DNA from: a virus | Length of the DNA: 35,587 nucleotides | Virus record (IMG/VR): IMGVR_UViG_3300037245_000987 | Coordinates: 1 to 35,587 of that record | Reading direction: 5' to 3' (one strand) | In this document: one piece after another, positions 15,861-24,345 of the stretch | Layout: each line of letters starts with the position of its first letter | Position numbering within the stretch: the stretch's first letter is position 1 | Position numbers and translations under genes: made by a program | The notes under the pieces: generated by a model | Database searches by the model: none | The model's input: only the letters and a program-made list of their open reading frames with translations | Told to the model about the DNA's origin: nothing

Positions 15861-17836
15861 GAAATAAAGACGCTCAAAAAGCGTTGATCATACAAGAACG
15901 CCTTACACACGATTATAAACCGTTCTTTCAAAATCTTTTGAATACCTATGTCCAGGATGAAGATAGAGATAAGAAAACCGAACAGTATATAATCAATGCG
16001 CTTACAAAGACTAAACGTGCAATGGTTCTTATTGCACGAGTCTTTCTAGGCCAAGGTGTAACCGCTTCTACAGCTAAAGAGCTTGATCTTCTTAATGAGT
16101 TATTGCAGGATGTGGAAGATGCAAGAAAGTTTTGCATTAACACAATTCCAATACAAAAAGCGATGAAGCGTTCTGTTCAGCAAGCCTACGAAACTACTGA
16201 TATTTCCCCAGAAGATTTGAGCATGTCGGTAAATTTAAACCGTCAGTCTAAGAAACAATATGCTCGATCAGTTAAACCTCGTGGTGGTGGTTTCGGTGGC
16301 GGATTCGGTGGGATTGCAAAAGAAGGTCTTAGTGCTTTTGGCATAAGTCCAAGCATGGTTGTTGGTTGGGGATTAATATCACAATTCCTTGGTCCTTTGT
16401 TAGGTCCTTTGTATCAGGCCTTACCTCTTGCGTATGCTGCCGGTACAATTGGATTTAAAGGAATACGTGGATTATACCGTGGTGGTAGAGCAATCGGTAG
16501 AAAAGTTACCGGTGCATTTGGACGTAGAGCAATCGGTAGACAACGTGCAACACCATCTGTGTTTAATACACCAATCATGCCAACTGCATCAGCTTTCGGA
16601 GCAGAACCAAGACAACCAAAGCCAGTACGTGAACCACCTGTACAACCGATGGGTCCTTTTGTTACTTCTAAAGGATATATGGCAGAGCCTGCAACTAATT
16701 ATCGCGATCCTAGAACTGGTAGATTTGCCAGTTCCGGTGCTGCTGCTATTCCACATTTTAGAAGAAGACCATCGATTAAAGAACCTGGTAGTAGAGAGTT
16801 GCATTATGCAGCGCTGCCTACATTTTATTTCTTTAATAAGCTTGCATTCAGAGCTAAGTGGACTAAAGAAGTTTTGCATGAATTAAAAACAACTAATACA
16901 GCTTTGAAAAAAGGTGCTAGAAAAACTGCTGCTGGTGGAAAGCTTAGTATACTAGAACTTATTGGTGCTGGAACTGTTTTCCATACATTGGCAAAAGCTG
17001 CATTAATACTTGCTACTAAACTTTTGATTTTTGCAGGTGTTATAGGACTTGCAACTGTAGTTTTTACTAAGTTGTATGATTTGACTAAGGAATTAAAGAG
17101 AGCAAAACAAGTAGAACACAGAGTAAAAACAGAAGCAGCAATTAGAAAAAGACCTATGTATGGTAAAATGCGTAGTCAGATTTATAGACAAATATCTGAA
17201 ATGGATACTGATGATATAAGGAAAGCTACGCTTAGGGCTGAGGCAGATAAGGTTCTTAAAAAAATTCAAATCAGAGAAGAATTTGAACGTATCGAATCTA
17301 TGCCTACCATATGGTTTGGTCCTGATAGAAGTAAAAAACAAGAAGCTCGTAGACGGTTTAGAGAAAGAGTTGGACAATCTGGATTCATGGGTTGGTTCAA
17401 ATCTCTTAACATGCTTCGCCGTAAAGAAGGTTATTATAAAGACAAGTTTGCAGAAATGCAAACCGATATATTATCTTCACCACAGATAGGACATATGTAT
17501 CCAAGGCCTCCTGTAAAAACAGAAGTAATGCCTGAAACATATGAACGTTTACAAGAAGCATTGTATCCAAAAGGACCTGCACCTGCTAAGGATGAATCAA
17601 TGGGTATTCTTAAAACTCTTCTTGAAAGAGCAAAAAAATCTGATGAAACATTGGCAGAATTACTTACAAAAGTAGTAGAGAATGAAGAAGAAATAGCTAA
17701 GGAAGCAAAGAAACAAACAGCAGCTTTAGAACGTGGAGGAACTGGCGAAGATAGTATGTCAGGACCTTTTGATTCTGCTGGTGCAGCATTAAATGAAATG
17801 AATTACAATGGTGCAGATTCTAGGATGGAGGATTAA
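15842..17836 (+). CDS. Tape measure / baseplate hub protein (T4 gp29-like in role)
   Basis: A 664-residue protein starting at GTG 15842 with GAGGGACAGG upstream, overlapping the small preceding frame. The N-terminal 130 residues are helical. A Gly-rich hinge (about 143-155) leads to a hydrophobic segment (about 163-203, including GWGLISQFLGPLLGPLYQAL). A basic region (GLYRGGRAIGRKV) and a Pro-rich linker follow. A second hydrophobic stretch (about 368-413, KAALILATKLLIFAGVIGLA) precedes long charged helices to the end. Large size, internal hydrophobic segments and a place between chaperone-like and baseplate genes fit a tape measure protein. At about 0.15 nm per residue it predicts a tail near 100 nm, which is inference. 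T4 gp29 is 590 residues. Confidence 0.8.
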   Translation: MAKNVLGNKDAQKALIIQERLTHDYKPFFQNLLNTYVQDEDRDKKTEQYIINALTKTKRAMVLIARVFLGQGVTASTAKELDLLNELLQDVEDARKFCINTIPIQKAMKRSVQQAYETTDISPEDLSMSVNLNRQSKKQYARSVKPRGGGFGGGFGGIAKEGLSAFGISPSMVVGWGLISQFLGPLLGPLYQALPLAYAAGTIGFKGIRGLYRGGRAIGRKVTGAFGRRAIGRQRATPSVFNTPIMPTASAFGAEPRQPKPVREPPVQPMGPFVTSKGYMAEPATNYRDPRTGRFASSGAAAIPHFRRRPSIKEPGSRELHYAALPTFYFFNKLAFRAKWTKEVLHELKTTNTALKKGARKTAAGGKLSILELIGAGTVFHTLAKAALILATKLLIFAGVIGLATVVFTKLYDLTKELKRAKQVEHRVKTEAAIRKRPMYGKMRSQIYRQISEMDTDDIRKATLRAEADKVLKKIQIREEFERIESMPTIWFGPDRSKKQEARRRFRERVGQSGFMGWFKSLNMLRRKEGYYKDKFAEMQTDILSSPQIGHMYPRPPVKTEVMPETYERLQEALYPKGPAPAKDESMGILKTLLERAKKSDETLAELLTKVVENEEEIAKEAKKQTAALERGGTGEDSMSGPFDSAGAALNEMNYNGADSRMED

Positions 17837-18766
17837 ATGGCTGATCAAGGAAATTGGTTTTCACAACAAGGTGGTGCTTTAAAGGATTGGGGAAGTGATA
17901 CTGCTGCTCAGGCTTTTGCTAAAGGCAAGGCTATGTATAAAGATAGTAAAACTAAATACATTTCCAAACATTATAGTGTAACCGAAGACCCATATGGTGG
18001 CCCGATTGGATATCTGAAAGAAGATGTTGGTGAAGAATACGTAATTACGATTCACGATGATTCACCACAATTGTATCAGGGTGGGGGTGTACGCACAAGT
18101 ACAAAAAAGCGTAGAGAAATATTTATAAGAACACTGATACAAGAGAAATTTGAGATGGGTACTAAGTCTGAGTGGAGACCCATGACAGCAGCAACATTGC
18201 TTACTAGACTTGGTATTGAACCAACAGCTTGGTTTGGTAGAACGCCTCTTAACAGATGGGTAACTCGTAGAGTGTGGACTGGAACTACGCCATTACAATT
18301 TTCATTAAATTTAAAATTCGTTGCAGAGGATGATCCTGAAAGAGAAGTTTTATTACCTTGTCAAGAGTTGCAAAGAATGTGTCTCCCATACAGAGGTGAA
18401 AAGATAAAAGGTGATTGGTTCTTGTCACCTCCTGGACCTTCAATGATTCAGTGGTGGACTCCAGAGGGTGGAGGCAGAGGTGAAATTATAACAATAACAA
18501 TAGGCGCATTGTTGCAGATTAAAAAATGTGTTGTACATGACGTTAAGGTAGTATATCCACCAGCATTTCTTGTAGGTGGATTGCCTACGTATGCAAACGT
18601 AAATATAACTTTTGAAACATATGAAATTCAAACGAAAGAGTCGTTAAACACAGAAGTTTATCTAAAGGGTGGTAGACCAGAGATGGCTTCGATTGATAGT
18701 CCGAGACCATCATCGTCTCCAATAACAAGTCCATCATGTGCAAGTGGTGTATGTAGGGTGAACTAA
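17837..18766 (+). CDS. Baseplate tail-tube cap protein (T4 gp48/gp54-like)
   Basis: A 309-residue protein starting right after the tape measure stop, with GGAGG 5 bases before the ATG. The middle contains RVWTGTTPLQFSLNLKFVAE and DDPEREVLLPCQELQRMCLP, the same pattern as in T4 gp48-type proteins, where a 'W.G..pl.i.l...F.a..da...V..P...L..m..P' segment is conserved. The C-terminal part (KKCVVHDVKVVYPPAF ... ANVNITFETYEIQTKE) gives tube-like strands. The last 30 residues are Ser/Pro-rich with a CASGVC pair. The protein would join baseplate to tube. The gene's place after the tape measure and before gp53-like is the expected one. Confidence 0.75.
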   Translation: MADQGNWFSQQGGALKDWGSDTAAQAFAKGKAMYKDSKTKYISKHYSVTEDPYGGPIGYLKEDVGEEYVITIHDDSPQLYQGGGVRTSTKKRREIFIRTLIQEKFEMGTKSEWRPMTAATLLTRLGIEPTAWFGRTPLNRWVTRRVWTGTTPLQFSLNLKFVAEDDPEREVLLPCQELQRMCLPYRGEKIKGDWFLSPPGPSMIQWWTPEGGGRGEIITITIGALLQIKKCVVHDVKVVYPPAFLVGGLPTYANVNITFETYEIQTKESLNTEVYLKGGRPEMASIDSPRPSSSPITSPSCASGVCRVN

Positions 18767-19071
18767 TGAATAGAACAAAATTTTATGCAAAAGTTATTGT
18801 GAATGGAGTTGAGGAATTAGATTTTCTGAATCACACACTTTCCTCTATTGAACTTAAACATGATAATTATAAATACATGACAAACCAAAGTGAAGTAGCA
18901 CGCCCAGATAACATAAGTTGGGAAAACTTTGATACACCTTATTGGTGGTGGCTTGTATGTTTGGTTAATGGGATTGAAAACCCCCTGACAGATATAACTG
19001 TTGGAATGAAAATTACAATACCTAATAAGTTGGATGTAAATGCCTTCCAGAGAAAATATAAATTGCGTTAA
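18766..19071 (+). CDS. Baseplate wedge protein, gp53-like, with LysM-like end
   Basis: A 101-residue protein whose ATG overlaps the previous stop. The sequence follows the T4 gp53 / small baseplate protein pattern: an N-terminal YHKYM-like region (KHDNYKYMTNQSEVARPDNI), WENFDTPYWWWLVCLVNGIE, and a LysM-like end, DITVGMKITIPNKLDV. It is much shorter than T4 gp53 (196), so it represents the core only. Proteins of this type clamp wedge and hub in simple contractile baseplates. It overlaps the hub gene by 32 bases. Confidence 0.7.
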   Translation: MNRTKFYAKVIVNGVEELDFLNHTLSSIELKHDNYKYMTNQSEVARPDNISWENFDTPYWWWLVCLVNGIENPLTDITVGMKITIPNKLDVNAFQRKYKLR

Positions 19072-20317
19072 AACGAGTGACCAAAGACATGGTTCATTCT
19101 TTCTTCAACTTGAGTTCAAGAAAGATAGAGATTCTACAGCCGTAGAACCACTTGATATAGAGCCTCAACACATTAAAAGGTTCACAATAACGTTGGATAT
19201 AAACAGATTGTTACCATCGTTTAAATTTGTTGGTGATGACGCTGCTGGTGTGCTTACACATATATTGCCATTTGATCACAACCAAAGCAAATTCCATGTT
19301 CAACTAGGTAGTTTTCGTTCTGACATTGATGAAACAACGTTATTTAGTTTTGATATATACAGACGATTTCCAACATCCAACTTCATATATGACATCGAGG
19401 GAATGCTTGATGTTAAAAATTTGTTTTCTCCTGGTCACATGAGAGCTTTCAATGGTGATGGAACTATAAAATCTGCTATTGAAACTATTGGCGCAGAACT
19501 TGGAGTACACGAAACAGAAATTAGTTCAACCTTAGATTATGAGAAGACTATTCTACAGCCTGGCTGGTCAAATGCAAAGATGTTAACGTATTTAAAAAAG
19601 AATGTGATAGGTTCTGGCAAAGAAGCTGCATTTTATTGCTTCATCAAATGCGTTGGCAACAAAAATATTTTAGTCTTCAAGCCTATAAAAGAATTGGTGG
19701 CTGGTCCTGTTAAGTATAGATTTACATTAACACCAGAGGTAGTAAAAGATAAAACATCCGGTGAAGAATTTTGGCCGGTGTTGAAATACAGATTTTTTGA
19801 TAATTATAAATATCTTGGTATAACGGGAACCAGAAGACAAGAAAGTGGTTACTTTGATTATGCCAATTCACAATATGTTAAGCAAGCTTTTGATGTAGAT
19901 CAAAATGAAAATGAGTTGTTTGATTATCATTCATTTACTAAATATCATTCAATTGATAATGATGATCGGGCAGAAGATAATATAGGTTTGGGTAACTTAG
20001 GCAGTAACAACGAATTTACAACGAATTTTGAAGGCAGAACACTTAATAAGTTTCATAAAAATATAACAAATTTATCTAAATTATGGATTGATGTGATTGG
20101 TCTTGAAGACGTTTATCCTGGTGATATGGTTAAAGTATATTACCTTGAGCAGACACCACCAGTTGCATACCAACATACAGGATATTGGATGATTGAAAGA
20201 GTAGTGCATGTTATTGGAAGTGCATTTGTAACTAGACTGTTGCTTACAAGAAATGGTTCCGATCCGGGACTAGAAAGCAATTTGATTAAGGCTAAGTTTG
20301 ACAGAGGTAAGACCTAA
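19040..20317 (+). CDS. Baseplate hub protein (T4 gp27 / gpD-like)
   Basis: A 425-residue protein starting at ATG 19040 within the end of the gp53-like gene; there is no later start codon near the N-terminus. Size is close to T4 gp27 (391). It has the beta-rich layout of hub proteins: HIKRFTITLDINRLLPSFKF, FHVQLGSFRSDIDETTLFSF, a TIKSAIETIGAELGVH helix, ILQPGWSNAKMLTYLKKNVI, and near the C-terminus LWIDVIGLEDVYPGDMVKVY and GYWMIERVVHVIGSAFVTRL. The segment 'GWSN...l..l' is typical of hub proteins, which form the trimer that holds the spike. It lies directly before the spike and PAAR genes. Confidence 0.78.
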   Translation: MPSRENINCVKTSDQRHGSFFLQLEFKKDRDSTAVEPLDIEPQHIKRFTITLDINRLLPSFKFVGDDAAGVLTHILPFDHNQSKFHVQLGSFRSDIDETTLFSFDIYRRFPTSNFIYDIEGMLDVKNLFSPGHMRAFNGDGTIKSAIETIGAELGVHETEISSTLDYEKTILQPGWSNAKMLTYLKKNVIGSGKEAAFYCFIKCVGNKNILVFKPIKELVAGPVKYRFTLTPEVVKDKTSGEEFWPVLKYRFFDNYKYLGITGTRRQESGYFDYANSQYVKQAFDVDQNENELFDYHSFTKYHSIDNDDRAEDNIGLGNLGSNNEFTTNFEGRTLNKFHKNITNLSKLWIDVIGLEDVYPGDMVKVYYLEQTPPVAYQHTGYWMIERVVHVIGSAFVTRLLLTRNGSDPGLESNLIKAKFDRGKT

Positions 20318-20904
20318 TGGATGATCATAAATTTTTAGGTAACTATAAAGCAAAGGTTCTTGCTACAGATGCTGAGGAAGAATTGAAACTTGGTAGAATC
20401 AAAGTTGAAGTTTATCCAATGCTTATAGGTAAAGTTACAGCTATTCGTTTAAACAAAACTGATAAAATAGATGTTGAGGGAATTGAGATCGCAGATTTGC
20501 CTTGGTGTAAACCAGCATGTCCTTTATCAATAGGTTCAGGTGATGGTATAGGTTCATTTGCAGTTCCTGATGTTGGTACATTTGTATACGTATTTTTTGA
20601 AGCTGGTGATATATACCAGCCGGTTTATTTTGCAGAAGCGCCCACTGCAACTTTAGGATTACCGGCAGCAAGACTTACTAATTATCCAGAGCGGAGAGTT
20701 ATAAAATTTAAGAAAATTGAAATCATTGTTGATGACGAAGCTGGAACTGTTAAGATAACTACTGATAATGATGTAAATATAATAGCTGGTGATGATGTGA
20801 ATATAACCGCATCTGGGCATGTCAGTGTGAATGCAACCGGCAATGTTAATATAGATGCTGGTGGAACTGTTGATATAGATGGCGGAAGTATTGAGTTGAA
20901 TTAA
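20317..20904 (+). CDS. Central spike protein, gp5-like, OB-fold and beta-helix without lysozyme
   Basis: A 195-residue protein coupled to the hub gene (TAATG). Residues 1-115 form an OB-fold of the gp5/VgrG type: GRIKVEVYPM, then WCKPACPLSIGSGDGIGSF, PDVGTFVYVFFEAGDIYQP and VYFAEA. Residues 153-192 contain five octapeptide repeats beginning with Val (VNIIAGDD, VNITASGH, VSVNATGN, VNIDAGGT, VDIDGGSI), the same period as in the T4 gp5 beta-helix needle. T4 gp5 is 575 residues and has a lysozyme domain that is missing here, so cell-wall cutting must come from elsewhere. The protein would be trimeric and pierce the outer membrane. Confidence 0.85.
   Translation: MDDHKFLGNYKAKVLATDAEEELKLGRIKVEVYPMLIGKVTAIRLNKTDKIDVEGIEIADLPWCKPACPLSIGSGDGIGSFAVPDVGTFVYVFFEAGDIYQPVYFAEAPTATLGLPAARLTNYPERRVIKFKKIEIIVDDEAGTVKITTDNDVNIIAGDDVNITASGHVSVNATGNVNIDAGGTVDIDGGSIELN
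20773..20892 (+). repeat. Five 24-bp coding repeats (octapeptide beta-helix)
   Basis: Five consecutive eight-codon units start with a Val codon at residues 153, 161, 169, 177 and 185 of the spike protein. The number of units sets the needle length. Confidence 0.8.
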
Positions 20905-21179
20905 TGGCAAGTATGAAAATAGCATGTTTAGGTGATGAATCAGATCATGGTGGCGTTGTTACAAGCTCAAATGCTGATGGAACTTTGACAGCCGGTGGTG
21001 ATGTTGTGGCTGTAGATGGAGCAGATCATACCTGTCCTATCCCTGATCACAATGTAACACCGATTACAGCTATAACAACTAAGACTTACCATAACGGAAA
21101 GTTAATTTTAACAGAGGATGCAGTCGCAGGCTGCGGTGCTAAACTAACACCACCAGATAGAAACGTTTACGTGGAGTAA
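20904..21179 (+). CDS. PAAR-type spike tip protein (T4 gp5.4-like)
   Basis: A 91-residue protein, close to T4 gp5.4 (97), coupled to the spike gene by TAATG. It has the PAAR pattern: short N-terminal strand, DHGGVVTSSNADGTLTAGGD, then ADHTCPIPDHNVTPITAITT, and a VAGCGAKLTPPDRNVYVE end. Histidines and cysteines in the HTC, PDH and GCG positions are suited to bind the zinc ion at the tip. The protein would cap the central spike with a sharp cone and be first to contact the membrane. The call is firm. Confidence 0.88.
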   Translation: MASMKIACLGDESDHGGVVTSSNADGTLTAGGDVVAVDGADHTCPIPDHNVTPITAITTKTYHNGKLILTEDAVAGCGAKLTPPDRNVYVE

Positions 21180-21183
21180 TATA

Positions 21184-21567
21184 ATGTCTTATCCAGAAAT
21201 TTGGTCAGATATACATCATAATATTGATATTGATGCGCAGGGTGCAATCAGGAAAGTCATAAATATTGAGGCTGTTAAAACCTCTATTGATAATATATTA
21301 AAGACAAGACCTGGAGAACGGGTTATGCTTCCAACATTTGCTGGCGGTATCCAAGACCTTGTGTTTGAACCAACAAAACCTTTTGTTTATGACCGCATTG
21401 CAGATAGAATAAAAAGCGCTATAAACATATGGGATGATAGAATCCTTATTGAAACAATTAATTTTGAAATTGATGCAGATAATAGTGTAGTTGCTATTCT
21501 TTTTAAATTTTCAATAAAGGGTTATGCTAATATTTTTGAACATTCAGTTAATCTTACAGGAGTATAA
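21184..21567 (+). CDS. Baseplate wedge protein gp25-like
   Basis: A 127-residue protein (T4 gp25 is 132). It contains the family mark KTRPGERVMLPTFAGGIQDL (compare the usual EPR and G.R...P.FG core), preceded by VKTSIDNIL and followed by FVYDRIADRIKSAINIWDDR and a terminal strand KFSIKGYANIFEHSVNL. In contractile systems this protein sits at the junction of wedge, hub and sheath and starts sheath polymerisation. It lies between the spike/PAAR genes and the gp6-like gene, the standard order. Confidence 0.9.
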   Translation: MSYPEIWSDIHHNIDIDAQGAIRKVINIEAVKTSIDNILKTRPGERVMLPTFAGGIQDLVFEPTKPFVYDRIADRIKSAINIWDDRILIETINFEIDADNSVVAILFKFSIKGYANIFEHSVNLTGV

Positions 21568-21569
21568 TT

Positions 21570-23270
21570 GTGGCGCATAGCACAAATCCACTTTCATATA
21601 CAAACTACGACTTTGATGCTTTAAAGACGGAGTTGATAAATAGACTTAAAGTTACCGATGCTTGGAAAGATACATATGAATCCGGTACTGGTACGATGAT
21701 CATCGAATTTTATGCGTACATTGGTGAGTTGTTACTGTACTATCTTGAGAGAAGGGCAGAAGAAAGTTATCTAGCTACCGCTCAGAATAAATCAAGCGTT
21801 CTCAACATCATCAAGCTTATTCGATATTCACCAAAACGTAAAGTATCTGCGGTTGGTTCATTAAGAATAACACTTAGTGAGGCATCAAGCGCAATTGTAT
21901 ATGTTCCAAAATACACAGTGTGTCAAACAGCCAGTGGTATAAATTATATGATCAATAGAGATGTGTCGATCATATCACCAAACCTATCTGTTGTTGCTGA
22001 GGGCATACAGGGTGTTAAAATTGATTCACAATACACAGGTGATGGTTCGATATCACAATCTTTTGCAGTAAATGATACATCTGTTGAAAATACAAATTAC
22101 ACTGTTCTTGTTGAAGGTGAAGAATGGACTGAGGTATCCACATTCATTTCTTCTGTAGGTACATCAAAGCATTATAGAGTTGAACATGAAATTGATGATA
22201 CTCTAACATTCCATTTCGGAGATAATGTTAGAGGGTTAGCACCAGCTTATGCCGACACCATTATATTTAGATATGTTCGATCTGATGGTTTGGCTGGAAA
22301 TGTATATCAGCAAGATAAGATCGTAACACTTGTGGATGCTATTTATGATGAAGATAGCGTTGAGGTTGATGCAACTATAACCAATACTACAACATTTACA
22401 GCCGGTGATGATGCAGAGGATATCGAGGAAATACGATCAGAAGCACCACAGGTTTTCCAGACTGGAGACAGGGCTGTTACAAGAGCAGATTTCAGAGCTA
22501 TTTTAACAAACTACCCATCAATTGCTGATGCTAATGCATGGGGTGAGAATGAAGAAAGCCCACCAAACTACAATATGTTTAACACAGCTAAGTTGTGTAT
22601 TGTGTTAGAAGATTGGCAGCATCCAACAGATTCATTTAAAACCACATTAGGTATATATCTGTATTTGCTTTCAGTATTAACAATTAAATATGAATATCAA
22701 GAAGCAACATTTATTGAGGTTGTGCCAACTCTTGACGTGCTCGTAAACTTAAATTATTCATTAAGTGCTGTACAAGCAGAAATAGCAACCACACTTGCAG
22801 AACAGTTTACTTTAGGCACTACATCAAAATTGGGAATCTCTCAAAATTATTCTAATGTGGTTCATTCGATAGATGAACTTGCTGGTGTAAACCATCATCA
22901 TTTGGAACTTCAAATACGTAAAAATTTGACAGCCGGTGGTGGTTATGATTGGACTGGTGTTTTAGATGCTGTGCATATTAAACGAGGTAGTGTTTATGTT
23001 TATGCACAATCAGGTGGTGGTACAGATCATATTATGGCATACGATGATGAAGCAGGAAACTTTACAGATGCAAGCTCATCATATACAGTCACTGGTGATG
23101 TAGATTATGATACGGGTGTTATAGGTATTGATTTTGATCCCGATACAGATATAAGTGGTGTTTATGCCAGATATCAACAAAATTCACTTGGTGATGTTGA
23201 TGTTTTAGAAAATCAAATTTGTAAATTGTATGAAGTTGATGTAACCGCAATTGGTTATGTAGAGGAATAA
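21570..23270 (+). CDS. Baseplate wedge protein gp6 / gpJ-like
   Basis: A 566-residue protein starting at GTG 21570, with CAGGAG about 8 bases upstream. Near the N-terminus, KDTYESGTGTMIIEFYAYIG then ELLLYYLERRAEESYLATAQ is the typical beginning of baseplate J proteins. The middle has FHFGDNVRGLAPAYADTIIF, then IRSEAPQVFQTGDRAVTRAD, which is the conserved AP..f....RAVT..Df core. The C-terminal part from about 440 (GGGYDWTGVLDAVHIKRG ... YVYAQSGGGTDHIMAYDDEA) is a beta-rich extension. T4 gp6 is 660 residues. The protein forms the iris-like ring that opens to trigger contraction. The call is firm. Confidence 0.88.
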   Translation: MAHSTNPLSYTNYDFDALKTELINRLKVTDAWKDTYESGTGTMIIEFYAYIGELLLYYLERRAEESYLATAQNKSSVLNIIKLIRYSPKRKVSAVGSLRITLSEASSAIVYVPKYTVCQTASGINYMINRDVSIISPNLSVVAEGIQGVKIDSQYTGDGSISQSFAVNDTSVENTNYTVLVEGEEWTEVSTFISSVGTSKHYRVEHEIDDTLTFHFGDNVRGLAPAYADTIIFRYVRSDGLAGNVYQQDKIVTLVDAIYDEDSVEVDATITNTTTFTAGDDAEDIEEIRSEAPQVFQTGDRAVTRADFRAILTNYPSIADANAWGENEESPPNYNMFNTAKLCIVLEDWQHPTDSFKTTLGIYLYLLSVLTIKYEYQEATFIEVVPTLDVLVNLNYSLSAVQAEIATTLAEQFTLGTTSKLGISQNYSNVVHSIDELAGVNHHHLELQIRKNLTAGGGYDWTGVLDAVHIKRGSVYVYAQSGGGTDHIMAYDDEAGNFTDASSSYTVTGDVDYDTGVIGIDFDPDTDISGVYARYQQNSLGDVDVLENQICKLYEVDVTAIGYVEE

Positions 23271-23271
23271 T

Positions 23272-24330
23272 ATGAGTGGTAACTTAAATCTTGATTTGTT
23301 AATACCAGAGAAATTTCAAAAAGAAAATTTCCCTGTGCTTCCGGTATTGCTTGAAGAACTTGATGAGTTGGTATATGGTTGGGTGCAAGAAATACAAGGT
23401 CTTGCAGATTTGATCAATCCCGAAACCGTATCAAATGATTATATGCAATATCTTGCTGGCTTGCTTGGCGCTGTGTTATCTCCACAAGATACAGCTACAG
23501 AAGCGCAGCGTAGAAGTGAACTGCGCCAAGTTGTTGACTGGATTAAAATGAAGGGAACATACGCTTCGGTTCAAGTTATTGAAAACATGTTAAATACAAA
23601 CTTTGAGTTTAAAGAAATGTATACAAATAACTATGTTGATTTTGTACTTACTGATTGGTTCGTAGCTTTAAATCCAGGAGACAACCCACCAGGATTAGAT
23701 GGTTCCTATTACAATAGTCCACACTTTGGTTACATGATTAAACTTAATGTTAAACATGCAGCAAGTGGTATCTGGACTAATGATTATTTATATATACCGG
23801 ATTGGTTCCTTGATATCGATAAATACGTAGAGCGCACGCGCCCGATCCATACCGTACCGCATTACTATGTATTGCTTGAACCTGTAACTAATGATGATGG
23901 CGCAGTTATGACTATGGAAGGTGATATACACACCCAATGCAAAGGTTTGTGGCCTCAAACAAAATTGTATTTTGATGACTCAAATCAGTTTGATGATAGT
24001 GAAAATTGGGATGTGCATGACGATTCATTTTATGAAAGCATAACTAAATGGATAATTGGTACAGGCAGTAAAGGTGCAAGTCCAGACGATGGAGGTTGGA
24101 CTGATCTTGAGACTCCGGTATCAAATGGAACAATTGATATTAGAAGTATTGGCAAAGATAAAGTTGTGTGGGAATTTATTATCCCAAAACAAAATCAACT
24201 AGGAATTTCAGAACTTGGCTTGTATTCAGAAGGACCAGATACTATCAGGGTAGCCAGTTTATTCCCTGATGTAAATCTTGCTGGAAATGTTGATGTACGT
24301 GTCACTGTTACTGTAAATAGAGTATTTTAA
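23272..24330 (+). CDS. Baseplate protein gpI-like with C-terminal fibre-attachment domain
   Basis: A 352-residue protein with GAGGA before ATG 23272. The N-terminal half follows the P2 gpI pattern: LVYGWVQEIQGLADLINPET, DYMQYLAGLLGAVLSPQDTA, RSELRQVVDWIKMKGTYASV and VERTRPIHTVPHYYVLLEPV. The usual 'tR.l...i..yk.KGT..si' core is clear. After about residue 210 there is a second part, with KWIIGTGSKGASPDDGGWTD and KQNQLGISELGLYSEGPDTI, that resembles N-terminal domains of P2 gpH-type tail fibres. It thus looks like a fusion of the baseplate peripheral protein with a fibre-anchor domain. It precedes the fibre gene, which fits a docking role. Confidence 0.75.
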   Translation: MSGNLNLDLLIPEKFQKENFPVLPVLLEELDELVYGWVQEIQGLADLINPETVSNDYMQYLAGLLGAVLSPQDTATEAQRRSELRQVVDWIKMKGTYASVQVIENMLNTNFEFKEMYTNNYVDFVLTDWFVALNPGDNPPGLDGSYYNSPHFGYMIKLNVKHAASGIWTNDYLYIPDWFLDIDKYVERTRPIHTVPHYYVLLEPVTNDDGAVMTMEGDIHTQCKGLWPQTKLYFDDSNQFDDSENWDVHDDSFYESITKWIIGTGSKGASPDDGGWTDLETPVSNGTIDIRSIGKDKVVWEFIIPKQNQLGISELGLYSEGPDTIRVASLFPDVNLAGNVDVRVTVTVNRVF

Positions 24331-24345
24331 TAAGGAGAGTAGATT

